Shown here: piece after piece, positions 16,101 to 24,591 of the stretch
Layout of the letters: each line of letters starts with the position of its first letter
Position numbering within the stretch: position 1 is the stretch's first letter
Assembly: GCF_040096015.1 (NCBI RefSeq)
Contig: NZ_JBBMFO010000024.1
Location: 1-34,591 of the forward strand
Length of the DNA stretch: 34,591 nt
Direction of reading: 5' to 3'
Source: Peptoniphilus_A hominis
GTDB lineage: Bacteria > Bacillota > Clostridia > Tissierellales > Peptoniphilaceae
Made by a program: the position numbers and the translations under genes
Notes under the pieces: model-generated
What the model was told of the DNA's origin: nothing
Seen by the model: the letters and a program-made list of their open reading frames with translations, nothing else
Database searches by the model: none

Positions 16101-16478
16101 ATGATTTTTTCCTTTGACTCTTACATGATAAATGTAAATACCTATAAGACAGAAGAATTTATGAAAAAATTAAAGGCAGTGGATATAAATTTAGAAGAAA
16201 AAATAATTTCCACCTTGGCTGAAATGTCCATAGACTACAAAAAGCCAAGCTACATGAAAAAACTTGGCAAGGACTTAATTTTAAAATATCACGCAGTGGG
16301 CGAAATAATCTCCTATGGCCATGTGAGGACAAATGCTGACTTGAAGTTGGCAGACGGCATCCACCCAATTTATTTTTTAGATGAGGCAGAAATTTATTTC
16401 ACAGAAGCTGTGGAGATGCGGGAAGATTTTCTCGACGAAAACTCCTTTGAAATAAATATAAATGCAAGGATAAAATAA
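16101..16478 (+). CDS. Hypothetical protein downstream of rlmH
   Basis: 125 residues, soluble, mixed charge, no signal peptide or membrane segment. Begins MIFSFDSYMINVNTYKTEEF and ends INARIK; a lysine- and glutamate-rich helix occupies residues 20-45. It has a GAGGCG site and lies nine bases after rlmH, so it belongs to the same transcript. No motif or family recognised. Confidence 0.65.
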   Translation: MIFSFDSYMINVNTYKTEEFMKKLKAVDINLEEKIISTLAEMSIDYKKPSYMKKLGKDLILKYHAVGEIISYGHVRTNADLKLADGIHPIYFLDEAEIYFTEAVEMREDFLDENSFEININARIK

Positions 16479-16479
16479 A

Positions 16480-16517
16480 AAATACCTCATGACTTAAAAA
16501 AGTTGTGAGGTATTTTT
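16480..16517 (+). terminator. Terminator at the convergent rlmH operon / ZIP junction
   Basis: AAATACCTCA (16480-16489) pairs perfectly with TGAGGTATTT (16506-16515), followed by T-rich sequence; A-runs on the other side let it work for the ZIP gene too. Confidence 0.8.
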
Positions 16518-16522
16518 GCATC

Positions 16523-17277
16523 TTAAATTAATGCATCTAAAAACATCATGAGGATAAAACCAAAGATGACGCCATAAGTTGCGGCTCTCTCGTAGCCATT
16601 GTTGTGGGTCTCTGGTATTATTTCGTCGCTAATTACAAAGAGCATGGCACCTCCTGCTAGGGCAAGTATAAAGCCAAGTGTGGAAGAAAAAATTGACACA
16701 AGCCAAACTCCCAAAAAGGCTCCAATGGGTTCAACGAGCCCAGTCAAAGTTGCCACTGCAAAGGCCTTACTTCGAGTGTAACCTTCCCTAACAAGAGCAA
16801 GGGCAACGGCAAGTCCCTCAGGCATATTTTGAAGGGCAATACCAAAGGCAACGGAAAGTCCATTGGACATATTGTCTCCGCCAAATCCAACTCCAGTGGC
16901 AAGTCCCTCTGGAAAATTGTGGATTGCTATTGCTATTACAAAGAGCCAAATTTTAGATAGATTTTTTACATTTACTCCCTCATGTTTCTTATCTATTAAA
17001 TGCTCATGTGGTGCATACCTATCTATTAAATCAAGCATAAGTGCACCGCAAAAAATTCCCAGCCCCGTTATTAGAACTCCCATCTTGCCCTCACCTGCTT
17101 CAAGGCTTGGTATAATAAGAGAAAGCAAGTTGCAGCAAGCATTACTCCTGCCGCTGCTGCAAGAAGCACATCTAGTGCCTTTTGGCTTACATCTTTTGCA
17201 AAAAATATGGGGATTGCACCAACCCCAGTCATAAGTCCTGGCACTATACAGCCCAGGATAATAAAAGTCATGTTCAT
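16523..17277 (-). pseudogene. ZIP family metal transporter with a one-base frameshift
   Basis: Two overlapping frames together give a complete ZIP (ZupT/GufA-like) zinc/divalent-metal importer of about 251 residues: the first 51 codons (MNMTFIILGCIVPGLMTGVG to AATCF) in one frame and the rest, from SLIIPSLEAGEGKMG to the end, in another. The second frame carries the metal-binding HNFPEG and QNMPEG helices and SDEIIPETH. Total length 755 bases is one short of a multiple of three. The break maps to a T-run, AAA at 17122-17124 on the plus strand, where TTTT would restore the frame. Either a recent inactivation, a sequencing error, or less likely a slippage site. The start at 17277 has an AGGTGAG site and a TATAAT at 17295-17300. 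Confidence 0.85.
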
Positions 17278-17330
17278 TTTCTCACCTGCTTTTTATTATA
17301 ACATAAGTAAGGGACAAATTTTTACTGCAT

Positions 17331-17361
17331 CAAAAAAGCACGCCAAGCGTGCTAATTTTTT
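17331..17361 (-). terminator. Terminator of the typA-cls operon
   Basis: AGCACGC (17337-17343) pairs with GCGTGCT (17347-17353) around CAA, with T-runs on both sides; on the minus strand T6 follows. Located just past the small membrane protein gene. Confidence 0.85.
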
Positions 17362-17373
17362 TATATTTATAAT

Positions 17374-17589
17374 TTATAAACTGCCTACTGCTCTTTTTAT
17401 TCCACCTACAAGTTCATTGAAGAAATTTGTTACTTTGTCATAGAGATCTCCAAGGTTAAAATTTCTTATTCCTTGAATAATTAGCTGTCTATCAATTTTT
17501 TGATTTCCAACAAATATTGAAATATTAAAAAGTTTCATGAGAATTACCACTAGGGCGATTATTCCTATTATTTTTAATGCTTTTTTCAT
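17374..17589 (-). CDS. Small single-TM protein of unknown function
   Basis: 71 residues: basic MKKALK, a hydrophobic helix at about 6-22, then a soluble tail QKIDRQLIIQGIRNFNLGDL followed by an amphipathic segment ending KRAVGSL. Probably membrane-anchored. An AGGTGATGAAATG context supports the start. It lies eight bases after the metallopeptidase gene and ends the operon. No family recognised. Confidence 0.6.
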   Translation of the reverse strand: MKKALKIIGIIALVVILMKLFNISIFVGNQKIDRQLIIQGIRNFNLGDLYDKVTNFFNELVGGIKRAVGSL

Positions 17590-17597
17590 TTCATCAC

Positions 17598-18137
17598 CTA
17601 TCTCTTTAAGTCTCTTTCAATTTCTTCGTAATTTGGCATATACTTTTTGCACTCTTCCAAAAATTTTTTGTCGTGGTAAAAGTATTTTAAGTGGACAAGC
17701 TCGTGTAGGACCACTGCCTCGATTTGGTCTCTGGGTCTTTCTGCCAGATAAAGATTTATTTTTATGGCACCACTTTGTGGATAGCAAGTGCCCCATCTCA
17801 CTTTCATCTTCCTTATCTCAACAGATTTTGGCGAAAGCCCCGTAAGCTTTTCGTATTTTTCAAAAATTTCATCTAAGGCTTTTTTTAGTTCAGCCCTATA
17901 AATTTTTTCTAGTTCTTTTTCCGATGTGATTTCTAATTTTTCGCCAAAGAGATGATTTTTGTAATGTCTTTTCCTTAGATCCTCTTCTTTTAGTCTTTCA
18001 ATAGTGTCCCTGTTGTTTTCTAGGATCCTCTTTATTTCTCTTTCACTTGTTCTAATTGGTGCCGACACCTTTATTATACCATCTTCTACCCTTATTCGAA
18101 GGTTTTTTACCTTTTTTCTATTTATTTCTATTTCCAT
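17598..18137 (-). CDS. YgjP-like (DUF45) zinc metallopeptidase
   Basis: 179 residues with the zinc-binding HELVH at 145-149 and a third possible ligand His155 in FYHDKKF. The preceding RWGTCYPQSGAIKIN (114-128) is the signature of the YgjP/WLM-type family (DUF45). Soluble and cytosolic. Length is slightly shorter than the usual 220-240 because the N-terminal beta region is compact. Starts one base after the cardiolipin synthase stop, so cotranscribed. The natural substrate of this family is not established. Confidence 0.85.
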   Translation of the reverse strand: MEIEINRKKVKNLRIRVEDGIIKVSAPIRTSEREIKRILENNRDTIERLKEEDLRKRHYKNHLFGEKLEITSEKELEKIYRAELKKALDEIFEKYEKLTGLSPKSVEIRKMKVRWGTCYPQSGAIKINLYLAERPRDQIEAVVLHELVHLKYFYHDKKFLEECKKYMPNYEEIERDLKR

Positions 18138-18138
18138 T

Positions 18139-19602
18139 TTATAAAAGTGGTGACAATAGTCTTGAGATGGACTCCCTAAATTTTGTGAACTTAGACCTAT
18201 TGTTGTAGATTTCTGGAGTTATCTCTGTGCAGGACTTCAAGTCTTCCATAAAGTCTTCCTTTAATTTTTTATTTATCTCTTCGTCATATATAAAGGCATT
18301 TACTTCGAAGTTTAGTTCAAAAGACCTTATGTCAAAGTTTGCTGTACCCACACTTGATAGGTAGTCGTCTGATATAACTACCTTGGTGTGGAGAAAACCG
18401 CCTTCATATTGGTAAACATGAGCCCCCCACTTTAAAAGTTCTCCCATAAAGGAAAGGGATGCCCAGTGAACAAAGACATGGTCTCTCTTTTTTGGGAACA
18501 TCAAGTGAACTTCAACGCCAGATAGGGCTGCAACCTTTAATGCCTTTAGAAGTCCTTCGTCTGGCACAAAGTAAGGTGTTTGGATGTAGACTTCTTTTCT
18601 GGCAGATGTGATTAATTTTTCGTAGCCATTTCTTATGGAGTCTGCCTTGGTGTCAGGTCCACTGGTTACAATATTTATGTCAACCCCATCTTCTATTTCA
18701 GGGAAAAGCTCTGTGGTAAATCCCTTAGTGTAATCCTCTGATGCAAATTTAAAGTCCAAGAAAAATCTCCAGGCAAGTCCATTAACTGCTGGTCCCACAA
18801 TTCTAAGGTGAGTGTCTCTCCAAAAGCCCATAGGTCCCTTGGATACATATTCGTCGCCAACATTAAAGCCACCTACATAGCCTATTCTCTTGTCTATAAC
18901 TACGATTTTTCTGTGGTTTCTATAGTTGATGCGGGTGTTGATCTTTGAGATAAGTCCTGGGAAGAAGATGCCAAATTTTACTCCTGCCTCCTTTAAGTCT
19001 TTTATATCCCTTAAAGTCATCTTCCTAATTCCCATTCCATCAATTAAGAGGTAGACATCTAGGCCTTCTCTCGCATTTTCCTTTAAAATATTTGTAAATT
19101 CAGTGGAAAGTTCGTCAGATTTATAAATGTAGTATTGAACATAAATTGTGTGCTTTGCCTGCCTTAAATCGGCAAATAGATCTTCAAATTTGCTTTCGCC
19201 TTCATTGTAGACCTTGACCCTATTGTTGGTGTAGAGAATTTCATCTTCAGCACGATTAAACATCTCTACCATGTCAAGATGATTTTTGGTCCTGTCATTG
19301 GAAAAGTCAAATTGACCCTCTTTAATTTGTCTAAGCTGATACTCAGATTCCTTTTCAAGAATCATGTCAGCCTTAGTTTTTCCCTCAAACATTTTTGATT
19401 TCGAAATGTCCAGACCTATAAAAAGGTAGAGGATAAAGCCAACTACTGGCAAAAAATTTATTGCCATTACCCAAAGTAGGGTAGAAATTGGTTTTTTATT
19501 GTCGTATAGGATAATAAATCCTGAAATTAATACATTTACAATAAATAGTAATGAATAAACTTGGGCAAAGTTTTTAAACATTCCAAAATATGCATTAAAC
19601 AT
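18139..19602 (-). CDS. cls: Cardiolipin synthase
   Basis: Joins two phosphatidylglycerol molecules into cardiolipin and glycerol at the membrane. The 487 residues start with two transmembrane helices (about 14-33 and 42-63), followed by two phospholipase-D HKD motifs: His230/Lys232/Asp237 in NHRKIVVID and His405/Lys407/Asp412 in FLHTKVVISDD. This is the ClsA layout. A GAGGTG site precedes the ATG, 22 bases after typA, forming an operon with typA and the metallopeptidase. Confidence 0.95.
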   Translation of the reverse strand: MFNAYFGMFKNFAQVYSLLFIVNVLISGFIILYDNKKPISTLLWVMAINFLPVVGFILYLFIGLDISKSKMFEGKTKADMILEKESEYQLRQIKEGQFDFSNDRTKNHLDMVEMFNRAEDEILYTNNRVKVYNEGESKFEDLFADLRQAKHTIYVQYYIYKSDELSTEFTNILKENAREGLDVYLLIDGMGIRKMTLRDIKDLKEAGVKFGIFFPGLISKINTRINYRNHRKIVVIDKRIGYVGGFNVGDEYVSKGPMGFWRDTHLRIVGPAVNGLAWRFFLDFKFASEDYTKGFTTELFPEIEDGVDINIVTSGPDTKADSIRNGYEKLITSARKEVYIQTPYFVPDEGLLKALKVAALSGVEVHLMFPKKRDHVFVHWASLSFMGELLKWGAHVYQYEGGFLHTKVVISDDYLSSVGTANFDIRSFELNFEVNAFIYDEEINKKLKEDFMEDLKSCTEITPEIYNNRSKFTKFRESISRLLSPLL

Positions 19603-19624
19603 GGAACACCTCTGTTATTTTTTA

Positions 19625-21448
19625 TTATTTGTTTTTCTTTGATTTGTATCTTTGTTGTGAATCTAGGATTTTCTTCCTAAGTCTAAACTCATTTGGAGTA
19701 ATTTCTATAAGTTCATCATCTTCAATAAATTCAAGGGCTTCTTCAAGGCTCATCTTTCTAACAGGAGAAAGTCTCAAAGCTTCGTCTGAACCAGAAGCTC
19801 TGACATTGGTTTGCTTCTTTGCCTTTGTTACAGAAACTTCAATTTCAACTCCCTTTGGAGATTCACCTACAACTTGACCTTCGTAAACATCTTCCCCTGG
19901 TTCAACAAAAAGAGTTCCTCTCTCTTGTGCATTGTTAAGTCCATAAGTTGATGCCACGCCTGTATCAAAGGAAACAATGGAAGCATTAACTCTTCTTGGG
20001 ATTTCGCCCTTATATGGCACATAGGCTTCGAAGATGGAATTTAAAATTCCGCTGCCCTTAGTGTCAGTCATAAATTCAGTTCTGTAACCAATAAGTCCCC
20101 TTGAAGGAATGATAAATTCAAGTCTTTGGTAACCGCCATTAGGCTCAATAATATTAACAAGTTCGCCCTTTCTTCTGCCAAGTTTTTCTATGACAGAACC
20201 TGCGTAAACACTGTCAACATCAATTGTAACTCTTTCAGTTGGCTCAAGCCTTTTGCCATTTTCGTCAAACTTGTATAAAACTTGTGGCTTAGAAACTTGG
20301 AATTCGTAGCCTTCACGCCTCATGTTTTCGATTAAAACAGAAAGGTGAAGTTCTCCTCTACCAGACACCTTAAAAGAATCAGTAGTGTCAGTTTCTTCAA
20401 CTCTTAGCCCAACATCAGTTTGTAGTTCTCTATTAAGTCTTGCTTTGATTTGTCTTGATGTCAAGAACTTGCCAACTCTACCTGCAAAGGGTGAATCATT
20501 TACAGAAAAGTTCATGGAAATTGTTGGCTCAGAAATTTTTACAAATTCAAGACCTTCAGTGTCTTCAGTTGATGTAATAGTATCTCCAATGTTGATGTCT
20601 TCAATTCCTGTAACTGCAACAATAGATCCTGATCTTGATGAGTCAACTTCAACCCTATTAAGACCTTCAAATTCATAAATTTGTGCAATTTTTATGCTTT
20701 CTTTAAAGTCCGGTTTTAATTTATTAACTCTTACAAGTTTGTCGTTTTCTTGAATAATACCTTGTTCAATTTTTCCAATACCAATTCTTCCAACATATTC
20801 GTTGTAGTCAATTGTTGAAATCAAAAGTTTAAAAGGTTCGTCGTCCCTATTTTCTGGTGCAGGGATGTACTTAATAATAGTTTCAAAAAGTGGATCCATG
20901 GATTCCATCTTATCATCTAAATCAAGGGCAGCTATACCTTGTTTTGCTGATGCAAAGACAAAAGGACATTCCAAAATTTCGTCGTCTGCGCCAAGCTCAA
21001 TAAATAAATCGAGAACTTCGTCAACAACTTCAAGAGGTCTGGCTTCTGGTCTGTCTACCTTATTTATGCAGACAATAACAGGAAGGTTTAGCTCAAAAGA
21101 TTTTTTCAAAACAAATTTTGTTTGAGGCATTGGACCTTCAAAGGCATCAACAAGTAATACAACTCCATTTACCATTTTAAGCACACGTTCAACTTCTCCT
21201 CCGAAGTCAGCGTGTCCTGGCGTGTCAATGATGTTGATTTTAACACCATTGTGGTTTACGGCAGTGTTTTTGGAAAGAATTGTAATACCTCTTTCCCTTT
21301 CAATGTCGTTGGAGTCCATAACTCTCTCGTTAACTTGTTGATTATCTCTAAAAATACCTGATTGTCTAAGTAGCGCATCTACAAGTGTAGTCTTGCCATG
21401 ATCGACATGGGCAATGATTGCTATATTTCTAATATCTTCTCTTTTCAA
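19625..21448 (-). CDS. typA: Ribosome-associated GTPase TypA/BipA
   Basis: Translational GTPase that binds the ribosome and assists 50S assembly and stress adaptation. The 607 residues show the P-loop AHVDHGKT (13-20), RERGITI, DTPGHADF and NKVD, then EF-G-like domains and the TypA-specific C-terminus with VTKAKKQTNVRASGSDEA. The start is a TTG at 21448 (MKREDIRNIA) with only a weak GAGATGAGAT upstream, but homology to the P-loop region leaves no better start. First gene of the typA-cls-metallopeptidase operon. Confidence 0.96.
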   Translation of the reverse strand: MKREDIRNIAIIAHVDHGKTTLVDALLRQSGIFRDNQQVNERVMDSNDIERERGITILSKNTAVNHNGVKINIIDTPGHADFGGEVERVLKMVNGVVLLVDAFEGPMPQTKFVLKKSFELNLPVIVCINKVDRPEARPLEVVDEVLDLFIELGADDEILECPFVFASAKQGIAALDLDDKMESMDPLFETIIKYIPAPENRDDEPFKLLISTIDYNEYVGRIGIGKIEQGIIQENDKLVRVNKLKPDFKESIKIAQIYEFEGLNRVEVDSSRSGSIVAVTGIEDINIGDTITSTEDTEGLEFVKISEPTISMNFSVNDSPFAGRVGKFLTSRQIKARLNRELQTDVGLRVEETDTTDSFKVSGRGELHLSVLIENMRREGYEFQVSKPQVLYKFDENGKRLEPTERVTIDVDSVYAGSVIEKLGRRKGELVNIIEPNGGYQRLEFIIPSRGLIGYRTEFMTDTKGSGILNSIFEAYVPYKGEIPRRVNASIVSFDTGVASTYGLNNAQERGTLFVEPGEDVYEGQVVGESPKGVEIEVSVTKAKKQTNVRASGSDEALRLSPVRKMSLEEALEFIEDDELIEITPNEFRLRKKILDSQQRYKSKKNK

Positions 21449-21494
21449 AATCTCATCTCATTTCTTCAAACTTCTATCCTATTTTAAGCTTAAA

Positions 21495-21521
21495 TAAAAA
21501 AAAGTGCAACATAAGTTGCAC
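21495..21521 (-). terminator. Terminator of hisS
   Basis: GTGCAAC (21504-21510) pairs perfectly with GTTGCAC (21515-21521), with a T8 tract on the minus strand at 21496-21503. It lies beyond the structured element that follows hisS. Confidence 0.85.
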
Positions 21522-21571
21522 GATTTCTTGTATTTTTTAAGCTTTTCTTCAAAAAATTTTAATGCTAACGA

Positions 21572-21717
21572 CAATCGTGATGAGTCACGATTGGAATGTT
21601 CTAGTTGTACGTGGATTTTTGCAAGCAAAAATTCATGGGCAAGACTTAGTAAGCTTGCAAGCAAGCAACTCAAGTCTTAGCCAGCGACCGAATAGGAAGC
21701 TTTTTCAAAGGAGTCGC
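21572..21717. other. Multi-hairpin element in the hisS 3' region
   Basis: Four hairpins in a row, visibly richer in G and C than the flanks: CAATCGTGA with TCACGATTG (21572-21593); GGATTTTTGC with GCAAAAATTC around AA (21613-21634, one G-T pair); AAGACTT with AAGTCTT (21641-21678) enclosing GCTTGCAAGC; GCGAC with GTCGC (21684-21717). The last arm ends two bases short of the hisS stop codon. No convincing protein is encoded. It may be an intergenic repeat unit or a structured 3' UTR/small RNA. Confidence 0.6.
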
Positions 21718-21719
21718 AA

Positions 21720-23027
21720 TTATTTACTAAATTTTTCTACTAATTCGTCAAAAGTTACTTCTTCCTGATCTCCACTCTTCATATTCTTCAAAGAATATTT
21801 TCTGCTCTTGACTTCTTCTTCGCCAAGAACAATTACATAGTCTACCTTAGTTTGGTCGGCATACTTAAATTTTTTCTTTAACTTGGCAAATTCAGTGTAG
21901 ACAGAAACTTTTACTCCCTTTTCTAATAGTTCACTTAAAAGCTTTATGCCATCGTGTAGACAGTCATCCATTGGGATGATCAACAAATCAACTAGGGATT
22001 TTTCTTCACTAGAAATAATCTTTGCTTCATTTAATTGATAGAAAAGTCTTGAAAGTCCAATGGAAATTCCAACACCTGGAAGAACTTTGTCAGTGTAGTA
22101 ACTTGCAAGGTCTTCGTATCTTCCGCCAGAGCAAACTGAGCCAATATTTGGATAATTATCAAGAGTAGTTTCATAAACTGTGCCTGTGTAATAATCTAGT
22201 CCTCTTGCGATTTTAAGGTCGATGTCAAAACAATTTTCGTCTATGCCAAAGTCCCTCATGTATCCAACAACTTGACTTATTTCGTCAAGGCCTTCAAGGA
22301 AAACTTCATTTTCAATTTTAAGATCATTTAGGGCTTTTATAATTTCATCTGTACTGCCCTTGATTTTAATAAATTCAAGAATCTTTTCGCCAGCTTCCTT
22401 AGTAACGCCAAGTTCAGCAAGCTCAGACAAGACATTTTCTTCGCCAATTTTGTCGATTTTATCTACAGTTCTCAAAACATTCATTGAATCCTCAATGCCA
22501 AGAGAGCCGAAAAATCCCTTTAAAATTTTTCTATTGTTTAGGTGAATTGTAAAATCTGTAAAGCCTAAATCTTTAAAAGTGTGATAAATTACAACTGGAA
22601 ATTCTGCGTCATTTACTAGGGAAAGTTCCCCCATACCAATTGTGTCGATATCGCATTGATAAAACTCTCTAAAGCGACCCTTTTGAGCTTTTTCGCCCCT
22701 ATATACCTTTCCTATTTGATATCTTTTAAAAGGGAAGGATAGGTCGTTCATGTGCTCTACAGTGTATCTTGCTAGAGGAACTGTAAGGTCAAATCTAAGG
22801 GACATGTCTGTGTCTCCCTTGTGGAATCTGTAAATTTGCTTTTCAGTTTCTCCGCCGCCCTTGGCGAGCAGCACTTCAGATTTTTCTATAACTGGCGTAT
22901 CTATTGGCAAGAAACCATGTTTTTCAAAATTGTCTCTAATTATGTCTTTCATCTCGTTAAAGAGAATTTGTTCCTTTGGTAGCAGTTCCATAAATCCTGG
23001 AAGGGTTGAAGGTTTCACTATACTCAT
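21720..23027 (-). CDS. hisS: Histidyl-tRNA synthetase
   Basis: Class II synthetase charging tRNA-His. 435 residues, starting MSIVKPSTLPGFMELLPKEQ, with motif 2 near GKVYRGEKAQKGRFREFYQC and the histidine-binding ARGLDYYTGTVYE, followed by the C-terminal anticodon-binding domain. A TAGGAGTG site precedes the ATG. It appears to be transcribed alone; I found no T-box in the 255 bases upstream. Confidence 0.97.
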   Translation of the reverse strand: MSIVKPSTLPGFMELLPKEQILFNEMKDIIRDNFEKHGFLPIDTPVIEKSEVLLAKGGGETEKQIYRFHKGDTDMSLRFDLTVPLARYTVEHMNDLSFPFKRYQIGKVYRGEKAQKGRFREFYQCDIDTIGMGELSLVNDAEFPVVIYHTFKDLGFTDFTIHLNNRKILKGFFGSLGIEDSMNVLRTVDKIDKIGEENVLSELAELGVTKEAGEKILEFIKIKGSTDEIIKALNDLKIENEVFLEGLDEISQVVGYMRDFGIDENCFDIDLKIARGLDYYTGTVYETTLDNYPNIGSVCSGGRYEDLASYYTDKVLPGVGISIGLSRLFYQLNEAKIISSEEKSLVDLLIIPMDDCLHDGIKLLSELLEKGVKVSVYTEFAKLKKKFKYADQTKVDYVIVLGEEEVKSRKYSLKNMKSGDQEEVTFDELVEKFSK

Positions 23028-23193
23028 GATATCACTCCTATTTTTTATTATTTATAATTTATTATTAATTTTATTTTATCACATAATCTTTACTTTTTGT
23101 ACTTTTGCCTAGTATTAAAGGAAAGTATTTTTTGTTGCACTTAGCTTATAAATTCAAACTTTAAAAAAATTTTAGTAATTTCATTAATTTTTT

Positions 23194-23222
23194 TTGACTC
23201 TAGTTCTTTTTTATTTTATAAT
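23194..23222 (+). promoter_or_regulatory. gltS promoter
   Basis: TTGACT (23194-23199), a 17-base spacer, and a perfect TATAAT (23217-23222). The start site would be near 23229, directly at an inverted repeat. Confidence 0.8.
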
Positions 23223-23229
23223 TACAAAG

Positions 23230-23257
23230 TTGAGAATAATATTCATTATGGTCTCAA
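23230..23257 (+). promoter_or_regulatory. Inverted repeat at the gltS transcription start
   Basis: TTGAGA (23230-23235) and TCTCAA (23252-23257) are inverted and span the predicted start of the leader. Either an operator or a leader hairpin ahead of the GGGAGG ribosome binding site. Confidence 0.35.
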
Positions 23258-23282
23258 TGAATTTTTTTTTGGGAGGAAAAAA

Positions 23283-24506
23283 ATGGAAAGAATAAATGTA
23301 GAATTTGGAATGTTCGAAGTTTTACTTCTTGCTATACTTGGTATTTATCTAGGAGATTTTCTAAGAAAGAAATTCCCTATTCTTGTTAAATATTGCTTGC
23401 CATCAGCAGTAGTTGGAGGAACTATAATTTCAATAATTACAATGATCTTATACTATGCAGGAATTATAGAGCCAGACTTCGACTTTAAAACTGTTAACAC
23501 TTTATTTTATTGCTTATTTTTTGCTGCAAGTGGTGCAGCAGCCAGCCTTTCACTTTTAAAGCAAGGTGGAAAGCTGGTAGTTATATTTGCTTTTTTGGCA
23601 GCCTTACTTGCCATTTGTCAAAACACTGTAGCTCTTGGAGTAGGTCATTTACTTCATGTTCATCCACTTATCTCTATGATGACTGGCTCAATACCTATGA
23701 CTGGTGGTCATGGAAACGCTGCAAGTTTTGCGCCAATAGCTGTTAAGGCAGGACAAAAAGCTGCTATGGAAGTTGCAATAGCATCTGCTACCTTTGGACT
23801 TATTGCCGGTTCACTAATTGGTGGACCTTACGGTAACTTTTTGGTAAAAAGATTTGGCTTTGAAGATCCAGAACTAGACAATAAGCAAAACACAATAGTT
23901 GACACTGCAAAAACTGTTATGATGAACAAAAATAATGTAATCTCAGCAGTAAATATGCTAGTTCTTGCCTGTGGTATTGGTGAATTATTTTTCTTAGTAT
24001 GGCAACACTATGACATCAATATTCCAATTCATGTAAACTGTATGCTTGGTGGTATCCTTGTGAGAGTCTTCTTAGACAAGACTGGAAGAGTAGAAGATAG
24101 TCTATTAGAAGCAATTGACACAGTGGGAGACTTTTCCCTTGCACTCTTTGTTTCAATGTCAATTGTAACAATGAAATTGTGGCAACTAGCAGACCTTGGA
24201 CCTCAACTTATTGTCCTTCTTCTTGCTCAAATTGTTCTTGTACTAGTATTCACTTACTTCTTAACTTTCAGACTTCTTGGCAAGAATTACGACTCAGCAG
24301 TAATGGCAGTAGGTCACCTTGGTTTCTCTACAGGTGCCGTGCCAGTTTCAATGACTACAATGAAGACTGTCTGCGACAAGTACAGATACTCAAAGCTTGC
24401 CTTCTTCGTTGTTCCAGTAATTGGTGGATTTATTTCAAATATTACAAATGCCTTTATTATTACAACCTTCTTGGATATAGCAACAAAAATGGGCGCAGGT
24501 ATGTAA
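23283..24506 (+). CDS. gltS: Sodium/glutamate symporter
   Basis: Imports glutamate with sodium. 407 residues, about ten membrane helices, with the two glycine-rich re-entrant loops of the GltS family visible as TGGHGNAASFAP (140-151) and, in the second half, GHLGFSTGAVPVSMTTM. Length is normal for GltS. A strong GGGAGG site precedes the ATG. Monocistronic, with its own promoter and terminator. It fits with the glutamate-generating hutG and the sodium pump elsewhere in the window. Confidence 0.93.
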   Translation: MERINVEFGMFEVLLLAILGIYLGDFLRKKFPILVKYCLPSAVVGGTIISIITMILYYAGIIEPDFDFKTVNTLFYCLFFAASGAAASLSLLKQGGKLVVIFAFLAALLAICQNTVALGVGHLLHVHPLISMMTGSIPMTGGHGNAASFAPIAVKAGQKAAMEVAIASATFGLIAGSLIGGPYGNFLVKRFGFEDPELDNKQNTIVDTAKTVMMNKNNVISAVNMLVLACGIGELFFLVWQHYDINIPIHVNCMLGGILVRVFLDKTGRVEDSLLEAIDTVGDFSLALFVSMSIVTMKLWQLADLGPQLIVLLLAQIVLVLVFTYFLTFRLLGKNYDSAVMAVGHLGFSTGAVPVSMTTMKTVCDKYRYSKLAFFVVPVIGGFISNITNAFIITTFLDIATKMGAGM

Positions 24507-24534
24507 AATTTAATAAAATTTTGAAGATTTTAAA

Positions 24535-24566
24535 AGGGCTATAGTTTTTACTACAGCCCTCTTTTT
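24535..24566 (+). terminator. Bidirectional terminator between gltS and the aldehyde dehydrogenase
   Basis: AGGGCTATAG pairs with CTACAGCCCT with one mismatch around a six-base loop; T-rich runs lie on both sides. Confidence 0.85.
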
Positions 24567-24591
24567 AAATTATTCTATTTTTTTCTAGTTT

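Noticed and set aside
21479..21768. Open frames on both strands across the hisS/typA spacer
   Set aside because: They follow the hairpin-rich element and the terminator, and their composition reflects the repeated GCTTGC and TTTTTGC stems rather than a protein.
23028..23282. Possible T-box or riboswitch upstream of hisS or gltS
   Set aside because: No T-box consensus or specifier stem, and no riboswitch core; only a promoter and a short inverted repeat were found.
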